From Epiperipatus broadwayi (lineage: Eukaryota > Onychophora > Udeonychophora > Euonychophora > Peripatidae): 64,000 nucleotides of DNA. Of the stretch, positions 13,206 to 29,821 are shown piece after piece. A program made the position numbers and the translations under genes. How positions within the stretch are numbered: position 1 is the stretch's first letter; the number at the start of each line of letters is the position of its first letter. The notes beneath the pieces were generated by a model. It ran no database searches, had not been told where the DNA came from, and saw nothing but the letters and a program-made list of their open reading frames with translations. The DNA is taken from contig JAQFVV010006449.1 in NCBI GenBank assembly GCA_028023455.1, positions 1,036,812-1,100,811 of the forward strand, in the 5' to 3' direction.

Positions 13206-15402
13206 CACACTCAAGGAGCCATTGCTGAGTATCTCTCAATTAAGAGGGCCCACCAATACCTTCATCACCAACATTGCTGGACCAGAGGTTAGCTTAAGAT
13301 GGGCCCTGGGCTTCATCAAAAGGTCTAAAGCCCCTAGGTCAATTGAGGTACAGGGCTATGAATACTCTGGTTCTTCCATGTTGGCCAGAGTTTGTGAATT
13401 TTACTACAGAAAATTTCAGCCTCTGGGAATATTTAATTCGCAAATGACTCTTGTCAATAGGAAATCAACTCTGCATAAGATCACTGAAACTAGGATTCTA
13501 TTGAAATTAAAAATCATTACCAGATAGAAGTCATCCTGGCCTGCATGGCATTCCCAAGTTTGTACTTGTACACCTTCATTCATTTACCATCCCAATTATC
13601 AAAGGAATAGTTGTCCTTCTGGCTGATGGTAGCCAGGAAATCATTGGAATGTGTCTTCCCCTTATTAAGAAATGGGAAGCCCCATATTGGCTGGACAACC
13701 TCTGGCCCATCTTAATGTTTCCCTTACTAGTGAAGACAATTGAAGGCCTAATTAAAGAGGATAGCCAAGACATTATCATAGATCAATTGTCCTCATACCA
13801 ATTTGCCAAGAAGGGGAGCTCAACTGCTGATGCTGTCAGCCATTTGCACCTTCTCATAGATCATGTTAGCAGGAGAACAATGTCCTGATTGATTGATTTC
13901 TGGGGCCTTTGATTGTGTCAGGATCAAGGTATTAGTGTGCTGGAGAAATTTCTAAGTGCCTTCAACATATGTCTATATGATAGAGAACCTGTTTCATAAT
14001 TAGGAGGTATTTCTCTCTCTCGATGTCTGAATGGCTCCAGGATTTTAGCCCTGTATTTCCATCCATCAGGGCTAACCACTAAGTACACTCCTCTTCACAG
14101 CCTATGTGAACCCATTACTGCTAAGAATTGAGGCTGTCTTTCCTGGGATAACCATCCCTATGCTGATGGAGGACATTCTCTATATTTCCTATATGGATGT
14201 GGTGGTGTTCCTCTCATCTCGGGATGAGTTCACTAGGCTTGAGGAACTCCTATACCAATTCCTTACAAATTTGGTTTCAGAATAAACAGAGTGAAATCAG
14301 CCATGTGGTCAATTCTATCAGGCAAGCAAATACCAGGTGGGTTTGAAGTCTCCCTCAGAAATTTCTCAGCTTTCCCCTAGCCAGCCCCCCATCTACAATG
14401 AAAAGGGAACTTAAAGCTTCCTTATTAACTAAGGTCAATTCTACACTAACATCACTATCTAAGGTCTACATGTTCTTGTTGGGGAAGGTAGCACTACTGA
14501 ATGATGTAGTATTGCCCAAAATAACATTATCTGGCAGGATTTTCCTACATGGGCAAGTTTACCCCAATAAATTGAAACCATATGCAGAAAACATGCTGGG
14601 GAGGCAAGACTCCCATCATCAGCCTCAACCTATTACAAAAACTCAATAGCCTTCACTTTCACTCACTGAAGATTTTTTTACCTCCAATGAACTCATAATG
14701 TACTATTCAATATTTTTAAGGATAATCTCAATATGGAGTGCCCCTACCCCAAGGAAAATATTGAGACTACTGATTGACCTCTGTCTAGATGGAGAAGCAT
14801 TGGGTTACAAAAGCAAGTTACAGTGATTATTGAAAATTTCTGGTCATTGGGTTTCCTTTTCCAGGGGAAATTATCATATTGGAAAGTTTACTGATTAATG
14901 TTTTCTGGAAAAACTAAATCTTTTAATATACTCCCTAAAGAAATTTCTTGGATTTTTCAAATTAACATAATTCATCAAACTGAGTCCAAAATTTGTCAAT
15001 TTTTTAATAAAATAATTCTTGGAGAACTCCCCACTGGGGCCTTTCTACACTACCAAATGGCTTACAACATCAACCCCATTTTCCCCTATGCAAAAAACAG
15101 GAGGAGTTCATTGACCTTACCTCCATAATATAGTGTTAGACCAGATAAATGGCAATAATCCAGCTAACCTTTCTCTTAAAGCCGCAATTAAAAAGGGTCA
15201 ATTCAGAACAATAAGACTGGCCACTTTCATTAACTTCTCAATTTGGATTGCCAGATGTAGCATGATATTTGATAATGGCTGTGATGACTCAATGGTTAAT
15301 CGATTTTTCAAGTCCCTCTATAAGATAAAAGATGAGGATAAACGAACTTGTCAACCTTGGCTAACTGACCAAACCTGGAGCCAGATGAGGCTTGAGACAT
15401 AA
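13206..15402 (+). pseudogene. Decayed LINE pol (same family as the 25-30 kb copies)
   Basis: A plus-strand LINE ORF broken by several frameshifts and stops. Pieces in order: linker with RWALGFIKRSKAP (13222-13527), matching KWALGNPPKIKVP in the copy at 27.7 kb; RT fingers with QFAKKGSSTADAV (13649-13888); motif A relic AFDCVRIKV near 13905; motif C relic ISYMDVVVFLSSRDEF near 14190-14230, where the usual xMDD is MDV, so the second catalytic Asp is lost; thumb-like KASLLTKVNSTLTSLSKVYM (14398-14649); and the C-terminal block RTIRLATFINFSIWIARC to WSQMRLET (15133-15402). No TAA tail survives. The 3' UTR may run to the AATAAAG near 15953. Confidence 0.85.
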
Positions 15403-15409
15403 TTCATGT

Positions 15410-18400
15410 ATTTCTTAGGCCTAAGACTTGAACTTTCTTCCATCCACTGAATGAATAATATATCCCATCTTTCATCTAAGAATAATTTAAACTTTAACTA
15501 TGTAGATTTTTCATACATCCTATATATTTAATACATAAACTTTGTATTAGTTACATACTTTGTAATTAATTTACCTATATCAACTTGTAAATATTGTTAT
15601 AGTCCTAGTTCCTCTTTGGGCCAAGATAGTCATTAATCAATAAAATTTCTAAACCTTAAATATAGGGTTGACTTACTTTATATTCTTAGCAAATTATGCA
15701 TATGATCCACTGCCTTAAGGCATTATTGTAATCTTTCATTTTATTTATTTATGTTTCTTTTTGGGACTTGCATTAATTTGCCTATCATAATTTTCTTATG
15801 CAGCTCTTGAGACTATGTTATTGATGTAATATAACTTTTGATTTTTCTATATACCTAGTTTGCATACCACATTTATATGTATTCATTGAAACTTTCCTAT
15901 TGACATAATTTTATGCTATCGTTGATTTCTCTTGTATCTACTCTAAGGTGTAAATAAAGTTTTAATTTTGAATTTAAAAACACCATTCAAGTAATAATAA
16001 ACTATACATTTAACAATATGATAATAAGAAAATGATTTCTCTTGAAGCAATTTAAATATTACTTAATGAAATGAATAATAATTAGCATTGTATGTAATTT
16101 TAAATAATACTTAGATAAATGCTAATGTTGTTTTCTTTGGAAATATATCTTGCAGCTTTATCGATGATCATTAGCAAAGAACAAACACGTTTCTATTTAA
16201 ACAACACAAAGTAATGCAAAATGATGTTATTTTTATCATGAGCACGGCTTCCTTTTACATAAATTATACATTAACTGTCATACAATCTGATTATATACCT
16301 GTATCAATATATGTAATATATACAGTATATGAGCACAGACAGTCTGTCCATTAAAGTATGAAGATTAGCTATCTTAAAATATATCTGAGCACTTATTGAA
16401 TATATGTGTGGTGATGATAATCTGGACCAACTGATGATTGTGATATGAGATAAAGTGGTGAGTGGTGGGTCGTGTGAATGTCTGTGCTCATATACCCTAT
16501 ATATTATATAAATCATACATTTATAAAATAAAAAGCAGATTTAGTAGGCACTGTAATAAATAATATATCGTATTTACGTGATAATAAAATATTGTCAAAA
16601 ACGGTAAAGCATATCTATAAAATGTAACAGTATTTATTAGCAAGAAGTAGATTGAAATTAACATCCAGTTGATTTTATATTATATTTTATCTTTACATAC
16701 AGATGAATATTTAAACGCAAATACTTTATTTCTTAATTCTAGAATTAAGCAAATATTTCTATATTATTATTGTACAAAGCAGATATTATTCATAGTAAAC
16801 TGCATTGAAATGAAATTCTTCTATTAATAATATTTCCAAACCATTTAATATTCTATCTAGGTTTAAATCTTAAGTTTTACAAACGTCAGTACAAAAGTAC
16901 CATAAAACGTCATGTGCAAAAAGTTATAATTTAGTGTATCAAAATATATTTTTATCCCCAATTTCTCTTTTTTCTCATATTTTGTCTTCAATATAGTTTT
17001 TTTCTCCACCTACTTTAACTTTATATTTACTTAGTAATTTATTTATTTATTTTCGATATTTCATTTTATCAACTTGCTTTTCTTTAACAAATACTTATGC
17101 TGGAAAAAAAAAAAAACATTAGATAAATTTGAAATAAAAATAATATGAGGTTAAAGATAAAAAGATTATCTGTATATACATTTTATTTTAGAAAATGTAG
17201 ATTTGTTTAGGAGTCCGTGTGCATTATTTTTTTGTTCTCCCTAATATTTGAGACTTTATTATATCAAAAAAATATCCATTCATTACTAAAGAAAGGAAAA
17301 GTAAACAGTGGCAAAACGTTCCATACAGTAGCCCCATTCAGTGCAAACCAGAGTAATCAATGGGTGCAGGAAGGATTCTGCATAAAATCCTTGTCTACTG
17401 CCTACTAATCCAATATATTCTGACTAGTTTCTAGCTTGTGGCGTCTTTTATTATGTGAAAGGAAAAGTATGCACTAATATAGAATTAGGTTAAAAAAATA
17501 TCCACTGTGTATAATATTATCTACGATAGTTTTTTATTGGATTGGAACATTTTGCATTTCATTAAAAAAATATCTCTATTGACCTCCTCTTTAAAACTAT
17601 CAACATAAAAATGAAGATTTGAATTATTAACTTTGAGCCATCCTGGGAAATACAGAGTTTTTTTAATTAAATAAAAACTTATGAAAAAGAAAATAGTTAG
17701 CATTTATACATTTTAATTGGTGAAGATATTCAAATCAATGTTTAGGATAATCAATTTTATAAAATTTATTTCATTCTTTTGAAGAAAAAAAATTGATCGA
17801 TTTGAAAGATAAATAATGTTAGCATTTGTATTTCAGTATTTTTAACAGGTGAAAAAACAATATAATTTATATTTTAGTATTTATAATTGTTGCAAACATA
17901 AAAGTACCTTAGTTTATTATTTAAATTATATATACATTATATTTAATATTTTCCCATCGTATGATGTTTAGAAATATTTATTTTTGGATTAAATCGTGTA
18001 TTATTTTGTTTATATTTCCGGAGTATCTATAAACTATCATTTATCAATGTTAAGGTTAAAGAATTAAATTAAATAAAACACGCATTAATCCAAAAAATAC
18101 TTTATATATATATATATATGAAAGAAGAACACATTTCATAGTCGTGGGACAATCTAAGTTCGAATCCCTGATATATTACATTATATATGTGCAAGTGTGT
18201 GTAAGCCTGTACAGTGTATTAATATTACATACCCCAATATTATTATTATTACAAATACAGTCATTTTATTTCTCATACATAGTCATTTAATACATATGTG
18301 ATTAAAATGTTTTAAATTTATGTATTTACAAATATGGAATACTTGAAATATCATGTAACATGTTGTAATTTTTGACAGTGTTTTCATAACTAAATTTCTG

Positions 18401-19700
18401 TGCGTGCATGCCCATCATTTTTTTTAAAAAATCAATTTATACTTTGAACATATTGTGCAAAAATGGCAGGTCAATACGCAGATATTTTACAAAAGTAATA
18501 TTAGAATGTATGTTATAGTATTTTTAAATTTTCATTGCTTGCAAATATTTAGGTTTATGTACACAGTTTTTTAAAAACTTATAAGCATTTAGTAGTTGGA
18601 AAAGAAAAAAAAATGAAATAGATTTGAAAATAAATTCCTGTTGGCAACTATTTTCCAGTCCTTTAATTGTTGTAAGCATAGAAATAAATAATATTTTGTG
18701 CACTTTATTTTTAAAAAAAAAAAAATTATGAGGCAAAATATAATCCAATATTTTACATATAACTAAGTTTTTATTTTTATTCAAGCTTTATACAAAATAA
18801 CTTTGTAATTTTCATGAAAAAAAAGCTGATTACCTTCAGAATCCACAAAAGGATTCATAACAATGCTAATTAATAAATATCATTAGTTTTAACCATGTTA
18901 ATATTTGTTTAATAGTCACACTTCGTGTTGATATTTCAGAATTAATATCTTAAGATTGATGTTTAGGTTATCGTTGTAAAATACAGTATAAATTCTGGTG
19001 TTCAAGTTTTATTAATCGCATTTTAATTTACACTATAGTCATAATTATTAATAATTTTTATCGTATTTGCGTTAAAATATTGATATTCTTCCGTTTTAAT
19101 GGTACTTCTAATTATTTTATTTCTTGAGTGTTTACATATTTCTCCAACAATTATTAAAACACTGAAATTGTATTCATTTTTAGCTTCTTTTCTTTTTTGG
19201 CCTTTCACATGAAGTAAATCATCAGACATTTTGAAAAATATTTGAATACGTATGTAGGTTTACTTTTCCCACAAAATAACATGTATGTGTTATGTGAAAA
19301 CGATGAAATAATCTTCACACGAGCATAAAATATGTGTGTTTTAATAACTGCTGCTCAAAACGGTAAACACAATAAATACCTACATAAATATTCTATATAT
19401 AATAGTTTTAACTGTATAAAAACAGTAAGAATATAAAAAAGAGCTATATATAATTAAGAAATACTTTTGATTCCATTCTTGCCAATTAAGCTTATATAAG
19501 TGAATTGAAAGGATAATAAATGCAATAGAATAGAAATTAGTTTGTTTAAATTATATATTACTATTGCTATTTTTGTTGTTATATTTTACACTTTTTTATG
19601 TATATGAAATTACTGTCAATAGTCTTTTAAGTTTACTAAATACACATTAAATGTCTGGAAATTACTTGTTTATGACTAAGACAGATGACAGTCTTCATAT
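15410..19700. other. AT-rich stretch; palindrome at 16.3-16.5 kb, otherwise no genes seen
   Basis: The first 550 bases may be the 3' UTR of the LINE relic. A patch at 17290-17410 has a higher GC content and a 63-aa frame (17217-17408) without recognised similarity. TAAGTTCGAATCCCTGA near 18152 resembles a tRNA B box but has no convincing cloverleaf. The remainder is non-coding. Confidence 0.4.
16310..16508. repeat. Inverted repeat, possible small MITE
   Basis: GTATATGAGCACAGACAGT near 16324 is mirrored by a reverse complement, GTCTGTGCTCATATAC, near 16480. Imperfect AT-rich extensions enlarge the arms to nearly 30 bp around an interior of about 140 bp. A short interior with terminal inverted repeats is compatible with a MITE. 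No target-site duplication was identified. Confidence 0.6.
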
Positions 19701-19719
19701 AGACTATCCTAAAACCTAT

Positions 19720-19994
<275 letters not shown>

Positions 19995-20373
19995 TGCTAT
20001 TCATTTAATTGGATAGTAATATATCAAAACACAAAGAAAAATAAATGCAAACAAGGAGAATATTGTGTGATGTTTTTATATTGTAGGTATAAAATTACAC
20101 CCATTAATTTACAAAATCAGCTCTTAAATGTACTCTCTATAATAGACTTCGGCCAGTCATACCTGCTAAAAAATGTACAAATTCGAATAAAAAAGACAAT
20201 GAAAAATATATTAATAAAACTTGTTACATTTGCCTTTCAAAGTAATAAAAAGTAGTCTCTCTGACACTATTATAGTTGAATGACTATATTTAAATTAAAA
20301 ATTTATAAAATCAACTGTATACTCTGAACAAATATGGATAAAAAAAATTTCACAAGAAATAAACTAATACATA

Positions 20374-20374
<1 letters not shown>

Positions 20375-20441
<67 letters not shown>

Positions 20442-20457
20442 CAACAACAACAACAAC

Positions 20458-20494
<37 letters not shown>
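20375..20494. repeat. (TAA)n microsatellite with an ACA block
   Basis: TAA repeats with a central AAC run at about 20438-20458. It lies less than 400 bp from the preceding TAA array, and between them there is only AT-rich sequence. Confidence 0.95.
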
Positions 20495-21187
20495 TAAAAA
20501 AAAAAAATAGCCTAAATAGTATACCAGATATTTTCTCTGATTCTATTAGCTGATTAAATTTCATAATAATACTACTATTTACTAAGAATAATAAAATAGT
20601 ACTTACCCATTGCATAATTGAAAATTAGAGAAAAAATAATATACAATGGCAAGAAGAACTCCATTTTTTTCTAAGAAATATAAATATGTAATAATAAAGA
20701 TTCGAATATAAATTTAAAAATCGAAATATCAGAATGTGTGTGCGTGTGTATAATGCAAAAAAAAAAATGTCCGTTAATTAAAATATATAGATGTATATTG
20801 ATTCACTTAATTCAGAATAACTATTTAGTAGAGGATAGAGTAACAATAATACAAAACTAAAGAAAACAAAATATGCATTTCATTATTTAGTTCGGTTTTT
20901 CTTTATTATCTTTTTTACTGAGTTTTGAAAAAAAAAACAATTGTAGAATATGTTTGTATTGTTTACAATAGTATTTAGCTGTATTCTGACACAATTCTGT
21001 CATTCATTTGATTTAATATATGCTGCCATATAAATAAGATGTTGCCACTTAATGTAAACAAATTTTATGTATCCCAGTTTTCTTTTGTTTTACAAAATAT
21101 TTTTTTTGGTTTAAATATTTATTTACATTACATACATACAGCAATATTAAATATAGAAACTTATTTGCTAAAAATCAATGATTGTAT

Positions 21188-21925
21188 TTAAAACATTTTT
21201 AAAAATGCATATATCAGATAAAAATTATTTATGAAATTTCGGAAAACATTTGTATATAAGCTAATATCATATTTTGTACAGTAAATCGGAGGTTCCCCTT
21301 TGCAGTTCACGAACTGACTTCTTGTTTGCTTTTCTCTTTTCCCAGTCAAGTTTTCTTTTCCATCTAACCCCATTTTTCCTAGAAGTGTGCATCTCACACA
21401 GATCTCAAGTTTTAGGTAGGTTATGGTGATATATCTCGTCAATTCCTTTACACTTTTCTTTCCAAATAAAACGTTGTTATGGATGATGAAGGTATTGATC
21501 ACAGTTATATCAATAATTCTAGTAAACACAGACCCATACCATTTATTTCTCATTATTCCTATAGAATGACTTTTAATAACCAGTTATGCCTGTCACCTCC
21601 TTCTATAAATTAATTGTAATGCTGAATTTTATCAGTTTGTTGGACTTTTTTTTGTCTTCTGACATATCTTGACACTGATGCTAACGGTTCAATACAATCA
21701 AAACTGGATATTAATGACTAATCCACATTACAATCATAATTTGATTTTTATCAGAATAAAAATTGTAATAACCTCTGTTCTTTTTCTCCATTATTTTATT
21801 AGATTCAAGAGGGCAATAAGCAATGTGGTTTTCCCTTACTATCCCACTCCCTATAATGCCTACTTTTTTCAAATCAAGTAATAAATCGTAGCTGGTTCAA
21901 AAAATTGACAAAGAATAAACTATCA
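21188..21925 (-). pseudogene. Decayed piggyBac transposase, C-terminal half
   Basis: Read on the minus strand with frameshifts, conserved piggyBac blocks appear in order. TSYDLLLDLKKVGIIGSG with IVRENHIAYCPL, then KIMEKKNRG, lies near 21760-21910. SVSRYVRRQKKV and YN-FIEGGDRHNWLLK, corresponding to the YN-MGGVDRHD block, lies near 21570-21680. SHSIGIMRNKWYGSVFTRIID with TVINTFIIHNN lies at 21430-21560. At the usual DNFFTS site the sequence reads VNF, so that acidic position appears lost. A cysteine-bearing C-terminal tail follows (21188-21430). At least two frameshifts and several stops make this an inactive remnant. No terminal inverted repeats or TTAA duplication were identified. Confidence 0.75.
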
Positions 21926-22099
21926 AGTCAATTAATTATAAGTTCCTGCAGTTACTGGAGGAGATAGAATTATCTGGAAGAAAATATTTGACAATCATTA
22001 GCTGAAATGCTAAGATGTGAAAGTACCTGTTAATAATTTTTTCATAAAACATATTTAAATCCTCTAATAGTAAAGTGTAATGAGGCTGCATACTTTTTT

Positions 22100-22195
22100 C
22101 TCATGTGTCATAGCGATGAGCCGGGAAGTGAACCCGCCAATCCGGGACAACCACTTGCAAAGCAGCTGTTGCTGACTTCTTGACCACCAATGAGG
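22100..22195 (-). repeat. tRNA-like SINE head (tentative)
   Basis: On the minus strand the segment has an A-box-like TGGTCAAGAAGTCAGCA followed about 35 bases later by a B-box-like GCGGGTTCACTTCCCGGC, the order and spacing of an RNA polymerase III promoter. A clean cloverleaf and 3' CCA context are not evident, so a tRNA-derived SINE fragment is more likely than a functional tRNA gene. Confidence 0.45.
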
Positions 22196-22199
22196 TTGC

Positions 22200-23310
22200 A
22201 TATTTTGGGATGATTTTTTTCATTATCGTTGGAGCAAAAGTATGTAAACAAATGCTATGTTAATTGTGAATGCTTTGTAACAGAACGTTACAATAAGATT
22301 ATATGCATCGATAAATACTATTTTAAAATATGTAAAAAAGATATTTTGATTTACTATAATACCTGTACCTGCTCAGGATGTGTATAAATTTCTTTCTATC
22401 TAAATAATTGCTCGGATTTATTGATGCCCAACTTAATTCTCGGTTTCTAGCAGAACAAGCCACTTCATCAGCTGATAAAAAATTTTCTACATAATTAAAC
22501 TTTCTAACATTAAAAGCGCTTCTATTTTAAACTGCATAGTAATTATGTGTCTGCATTTGAACATATGTAAAATGTGTGTGATAAAGTTAACAGAAAACAT
22601 TAAATAAATCCATGTTTAATTTTAAAATACGTAGGTGGGAATGGGCATTGTAGCGAATTGCTAGCCAAGTTACCCCTCACATAGGTTTCTCAGTCTGATT
22701 ATTTTGAGAGCAATTTATGTGATACACTTCCTTTCTTTATGTGGTTAGGATATTCTTCCATGGAGGTATTAGAGTTCAATTCTTCAATAAAATAGACAGC
22801 TTTATCGTTTTTAACATTGCCAATATCAGAATTTAAATCGTCAACTTCACATTTTTTCCATTACGAGTTAGTGATCTGACACTTTTTTTTATAATGGCCA
22901 ATGACCTAGCATCTATTTAATTTGAGAGGTGCCAAATTGTATAGAGTGTATGTTGTTGCTGAGGATATCTATTATGTTTGTAACCCTTTTGCTTATGATA
23001 GAGAGGTGTTCTCTATTAATTATTAATTATGTCTGTAATAGCATTGTCAATATTGTTTAAATCCTTAATTGTATCAAATGTTAAACATTGATATGGAAAT
23101 GGATTCTCTGGTTGCATTGTGACCAATAGAGTTTAGATCAATTATTACTGAGATGTCCTCACTCTTTGCAATAGAAACATGCAATAGAAACATTGTGGTT
23201 TTAAACCATAGATTGTTAAAATGTATTGCTTCTTGATCAGTAATTGGGGAAGGTATATCTTTTGGATTAACAGTTTTTGTAGCTTTAGTTTAAAATAAAA
23301 GCAGTTAGCA
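22200..23310. other. Stretch without recognised genes
   Basis: Moderately AT-rich and degenerate. No open frame with family motifs was seen on either strand. Confidence 0.45.
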
Positions 23311-23543
23311 CTACTATTATTACCACCACTACGTAATTGGGCTTGGCCATTTGATGGCGTTTTGGCTCACCAAAGCACCTAACAAATGCTGTTTACAAGG
23401 TCTGACTTAGAGCTATAGAAAACATCTATGTTTGTCTTAGCCATTAGAAGGCCATTTATGATGCATAATGCAGAAATAGTACGGTCTATTTCTGCTTCGT
23501 GACAGTTATTGTGAATTCAAACACTTATCTTTCACTTACAGTT

Positions 23544-23546
<3 letters not shown>

Positions 23547-23595
<49 letters not shown>

Positions 23596-23596
23596 T
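23547..23596. repeat. (AT)n(GT)n compound microsatellite
   Basis: About 28 bp of AT repeats followed directly by about 20 bp of TG repeats. Confidence 0.95.
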
Positions 23597-23902
23597 TAGT
23601 TGGATTAATCAAATTTTTACAATATACGTTACACAATATTTGTATTTATAATTTATTTAATAAACATGAATTTATAGTAATTTTCTAAATGGCCACACCC
23701 TTGTTTATAGAATGTGTAAGGTGTAAAAGCTTGCCGAGGGTAGGTAAAAAAGAATTTGGCCGATATCGCGTGTGAAATCTTGTTTTCACGTGAAATACCA
23801 CATAGTTTATAAAATAGATGGTGATCAACTTTTTCCACAGTTGCCGACAACAGAAGCCAAGTATTTTGATATCTTTTATGTTAGCATTACAAACAACAGA
23901 AC

Positions 23903-24066
23903 ACTAACCCTAAAACTAACCCTAAACTAACCCTAAAACTAACGTTAAAACTAACCCTAAACCTAACCCTAAACTAACCCTAAAACTAACTTTAAAACTA
24001 ACCCTAAAACTAACCTTAAAACTAATCCTAAACCTAACCCTAAACCCTAAAACTAACCCTAACACT
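23903..24066. repeat. Interstitial telomere-like tract, degenerate (CTAACCCTAAA)n
   Basis: About 160 bp made almost wholly of ACTAACCCTAAA-type units, the C-rich strand of TTAGGG repeats with extra A residues, giving mixed periods of 9-12 bp. Variants such as AACGTTAAA, AACTTTAAA and AATCCTAAA show age. The array is embedded within ordinary repeats, so it is interstitial and not a chromosome end. Confidence 0.85.
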
Positions 24067-24093
24067 ACACAGTTGTTTTGTTATATAGAAAGC

Positions 24094-24384
24094 AATAATT
24101 AAGTGAAAGACAATGCTAAATAGACACTGCAGTGTAGCAGCTTTGTCCAAAAACAGTGATTTAAAAATTAAAAAAAGGTTGTCATTTACCAATAATTAAG
24201 CGAAAGACATCGCTAAATAGACATCGCAGAGTAGCAGCTTTGTCCAAAAACAGCGATTTAAAAATTAAAAAAAGGTTGTCGTTTACCAATAATTAAGTGA
24301 AAGACATCACTAAATAGACATCGCAGAGTAGTAGCTTTGTCCAAAAACAGCAATTTAAAAATAAAAAAAAGTTGTCATTTACTA
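24094..24384. repeat. 97-bp tandem repeat, three copies
   Basis: Units start at 24094, 24191 and 24288, each opening AATAATTAAG(T/C)GAAAGACA and containing AGCTTTGTCCAAAAACAG. Units two and three resemble each other more closely than unit one. A partial related piece (CAGTGATTCGATTTAAAAATA) occurs near 24479. The array starts about 30 bp after the telomere-like tract. Confidence 0.92.
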
Positions 24385-24575
24385 AATACAAAATTAAAAT
24401 TAAACAACTTTTTTAATAAAAAGGCATGAAAAAAAAGTTATAGCAATCAATAAATTAATAACCGAAAAAAAAAAAAAACAGTGATTCGATTTAAAAATAT
24501 AACACGGCCCCAAACATTGTATTGTATTGTTTTTGACTGCCAACAATGCCATCAAGTGGCCAAGCCCGATTACGT

Positions 24576-24838
24576 TATAATTACCACCACCACTACTACT
24601 ACTACTACTATTATTATTATCATCATCATCATAATCATCATCATCATCATCATTATTATTATTATTATTATCATCATAATCATCAACATCATCATTATTA
24701 TTATTATTAATATCATCATCATTATTATTATCATTATCATCATCATTATTATTATTACTATTATTATTATTATCATCATCATCATCATCATCATCATTAT
24801 TATTATTATCATCATTATTATTATTATTATTATTATTT
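24576..24838. repeat. Compound (ATT/ATC/ACC)n microsatellite
   Basis: A run of trinucleotides that starts with ACC and ACT and continues as interleaved ATT and ATC blocks for about 260 bp. Long poly-Ile and poly-Met frames here are artefacts. Confidence 0.95.
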
Positions 24839-24839
24839 C

Positions 24840-25260
24840 TTTAGAAAGCAGTCGCAGGTAATTTAGTTACAATGGACTCAAGCTCTTTAATTCTTTTGTT
24901 ACTGACTGTTCAATTGATGTTAATAATTTATCTTTTTATATTTTTAAAAAAAAATATTTAAAATTTTGGTTATTGTCTCATGTGTAATATATTGATTAAT
25001 TAATGTTTATATATATTGTTTAATGTGTATATGTATATTTTTTTGGTTGTATTTATTCTTATATTATTTGTTTTGGTTTATTTGTTTTAGTATTTATAGT
25101 ATAGTAATGTATTTTATTATTATTATTGTTATTTTTGTTTGTGTTTTTGGTTTATAATTAATAATTTAAAAAAGACTCCTAGAACAAGTTTAACTTGTTT
25201 GGAGTATTTCTCTTTATATATATATATATATATGTTTGATTAATAATAAATAAATAATAA
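24840..25260. other. AT-rich stretch between microsatellites
   Basis: Only low-complexity T-rich sequence and a short AT run near 25217. No coding signal seen. Confidence 0.5.
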
Positions 25261-25267
25261 ATAAATA

Positions 25268-28981
<3,714 letters not shown>

Positions 28982-28988
28982 TCTCATC

Positions 28989-29210
<222 letters not shown>

Positions 29211-29821
29211 GTTTCAAAAGGCCTTTATTGTCTCAAAAGAATTACAAATTTTGCATTTACATAGTTTGTCTACATATAATATCCTGGATTGTCCATTATC
29301 ATTTGAACACCATTAGCAAATCAATTACTTATAAGAGAAAGGAAAAAATTGTTGCTAAATTGTCCTTGTTGCTAATTTGACATGCATATCCTTCTAAGTT
29401 TTTTTATAATGTTTAATTTCCTCAATTCACTATAACATAGATCTAATTTTAAGTAATGACCAGGTTACTGCATAAATGTCAGGTCTGGCCAGTCTCTTAT
29501 CCCTTTTCTGTATTATTTCAAGTTTATTTGAAAAAGTAACTGAATGTCTCCTGGAATTTTTACCAATTAGAAAAGTGCATCTAGTACACCAGTATGCATA
29601 TAGCACAAAGGTTGCTGCCCTGACACTTGGTGTTAATCCTTCTCTAAATGCAGAAATCAATTGATGCATTGTTACATTAGACCTCCTGTAACTGCTAGTT
29701 ATGAGATTTCTTATGTGCCTAAGTCCCTCACAGTGATATAGCAGATGTGATAGGGTTTCCTCAGCTCGATGGCATAACCCACAAAAGGGATCAATTGACG
29801 TATACAGTCTTTTATGGCAAA
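29211..29821 (-). pseudogene. LINE copy B: C-terminal end, cut by assembly gap
   Basis: Same family as copy A. The readable part (stop at 29430) encodes HKRLYTSIDPF, then a complete knuckle CGLCHRAEETLSHLLYHC, then RAATFVLYAYWCTRCTFL and WSLLKIRSML at the terminus. Unlike copy A, all knuckle residues are present and no stop interrupts about 130 residues, so copy B appears younger or better preserved in this part. The 3' UTR is about 220 bp, ending in GTTTTGAAACA before the TAA tail reads out. Upstream sequence is lost in the gap, so whether the whole element is intact cannot be judged. Confidence 0.85.

Noticed and set aside
18130-18180. AAGTTCGAATCCCTGA as a tRNA B box
   Set aside because: No matching A box or cloverleaf at the correct distance; could be a SINE scrap but cannot be supported.
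23903-24066. A true chromosome end
   Set aside because: The tract is short and degenerate and has ordinary repeats on both sides.
24094-24384. CRISPR-like array
   Set aside because: The three units are contiguous 97-bp tandem copies with no unique spacers, in an animal-type sequence.
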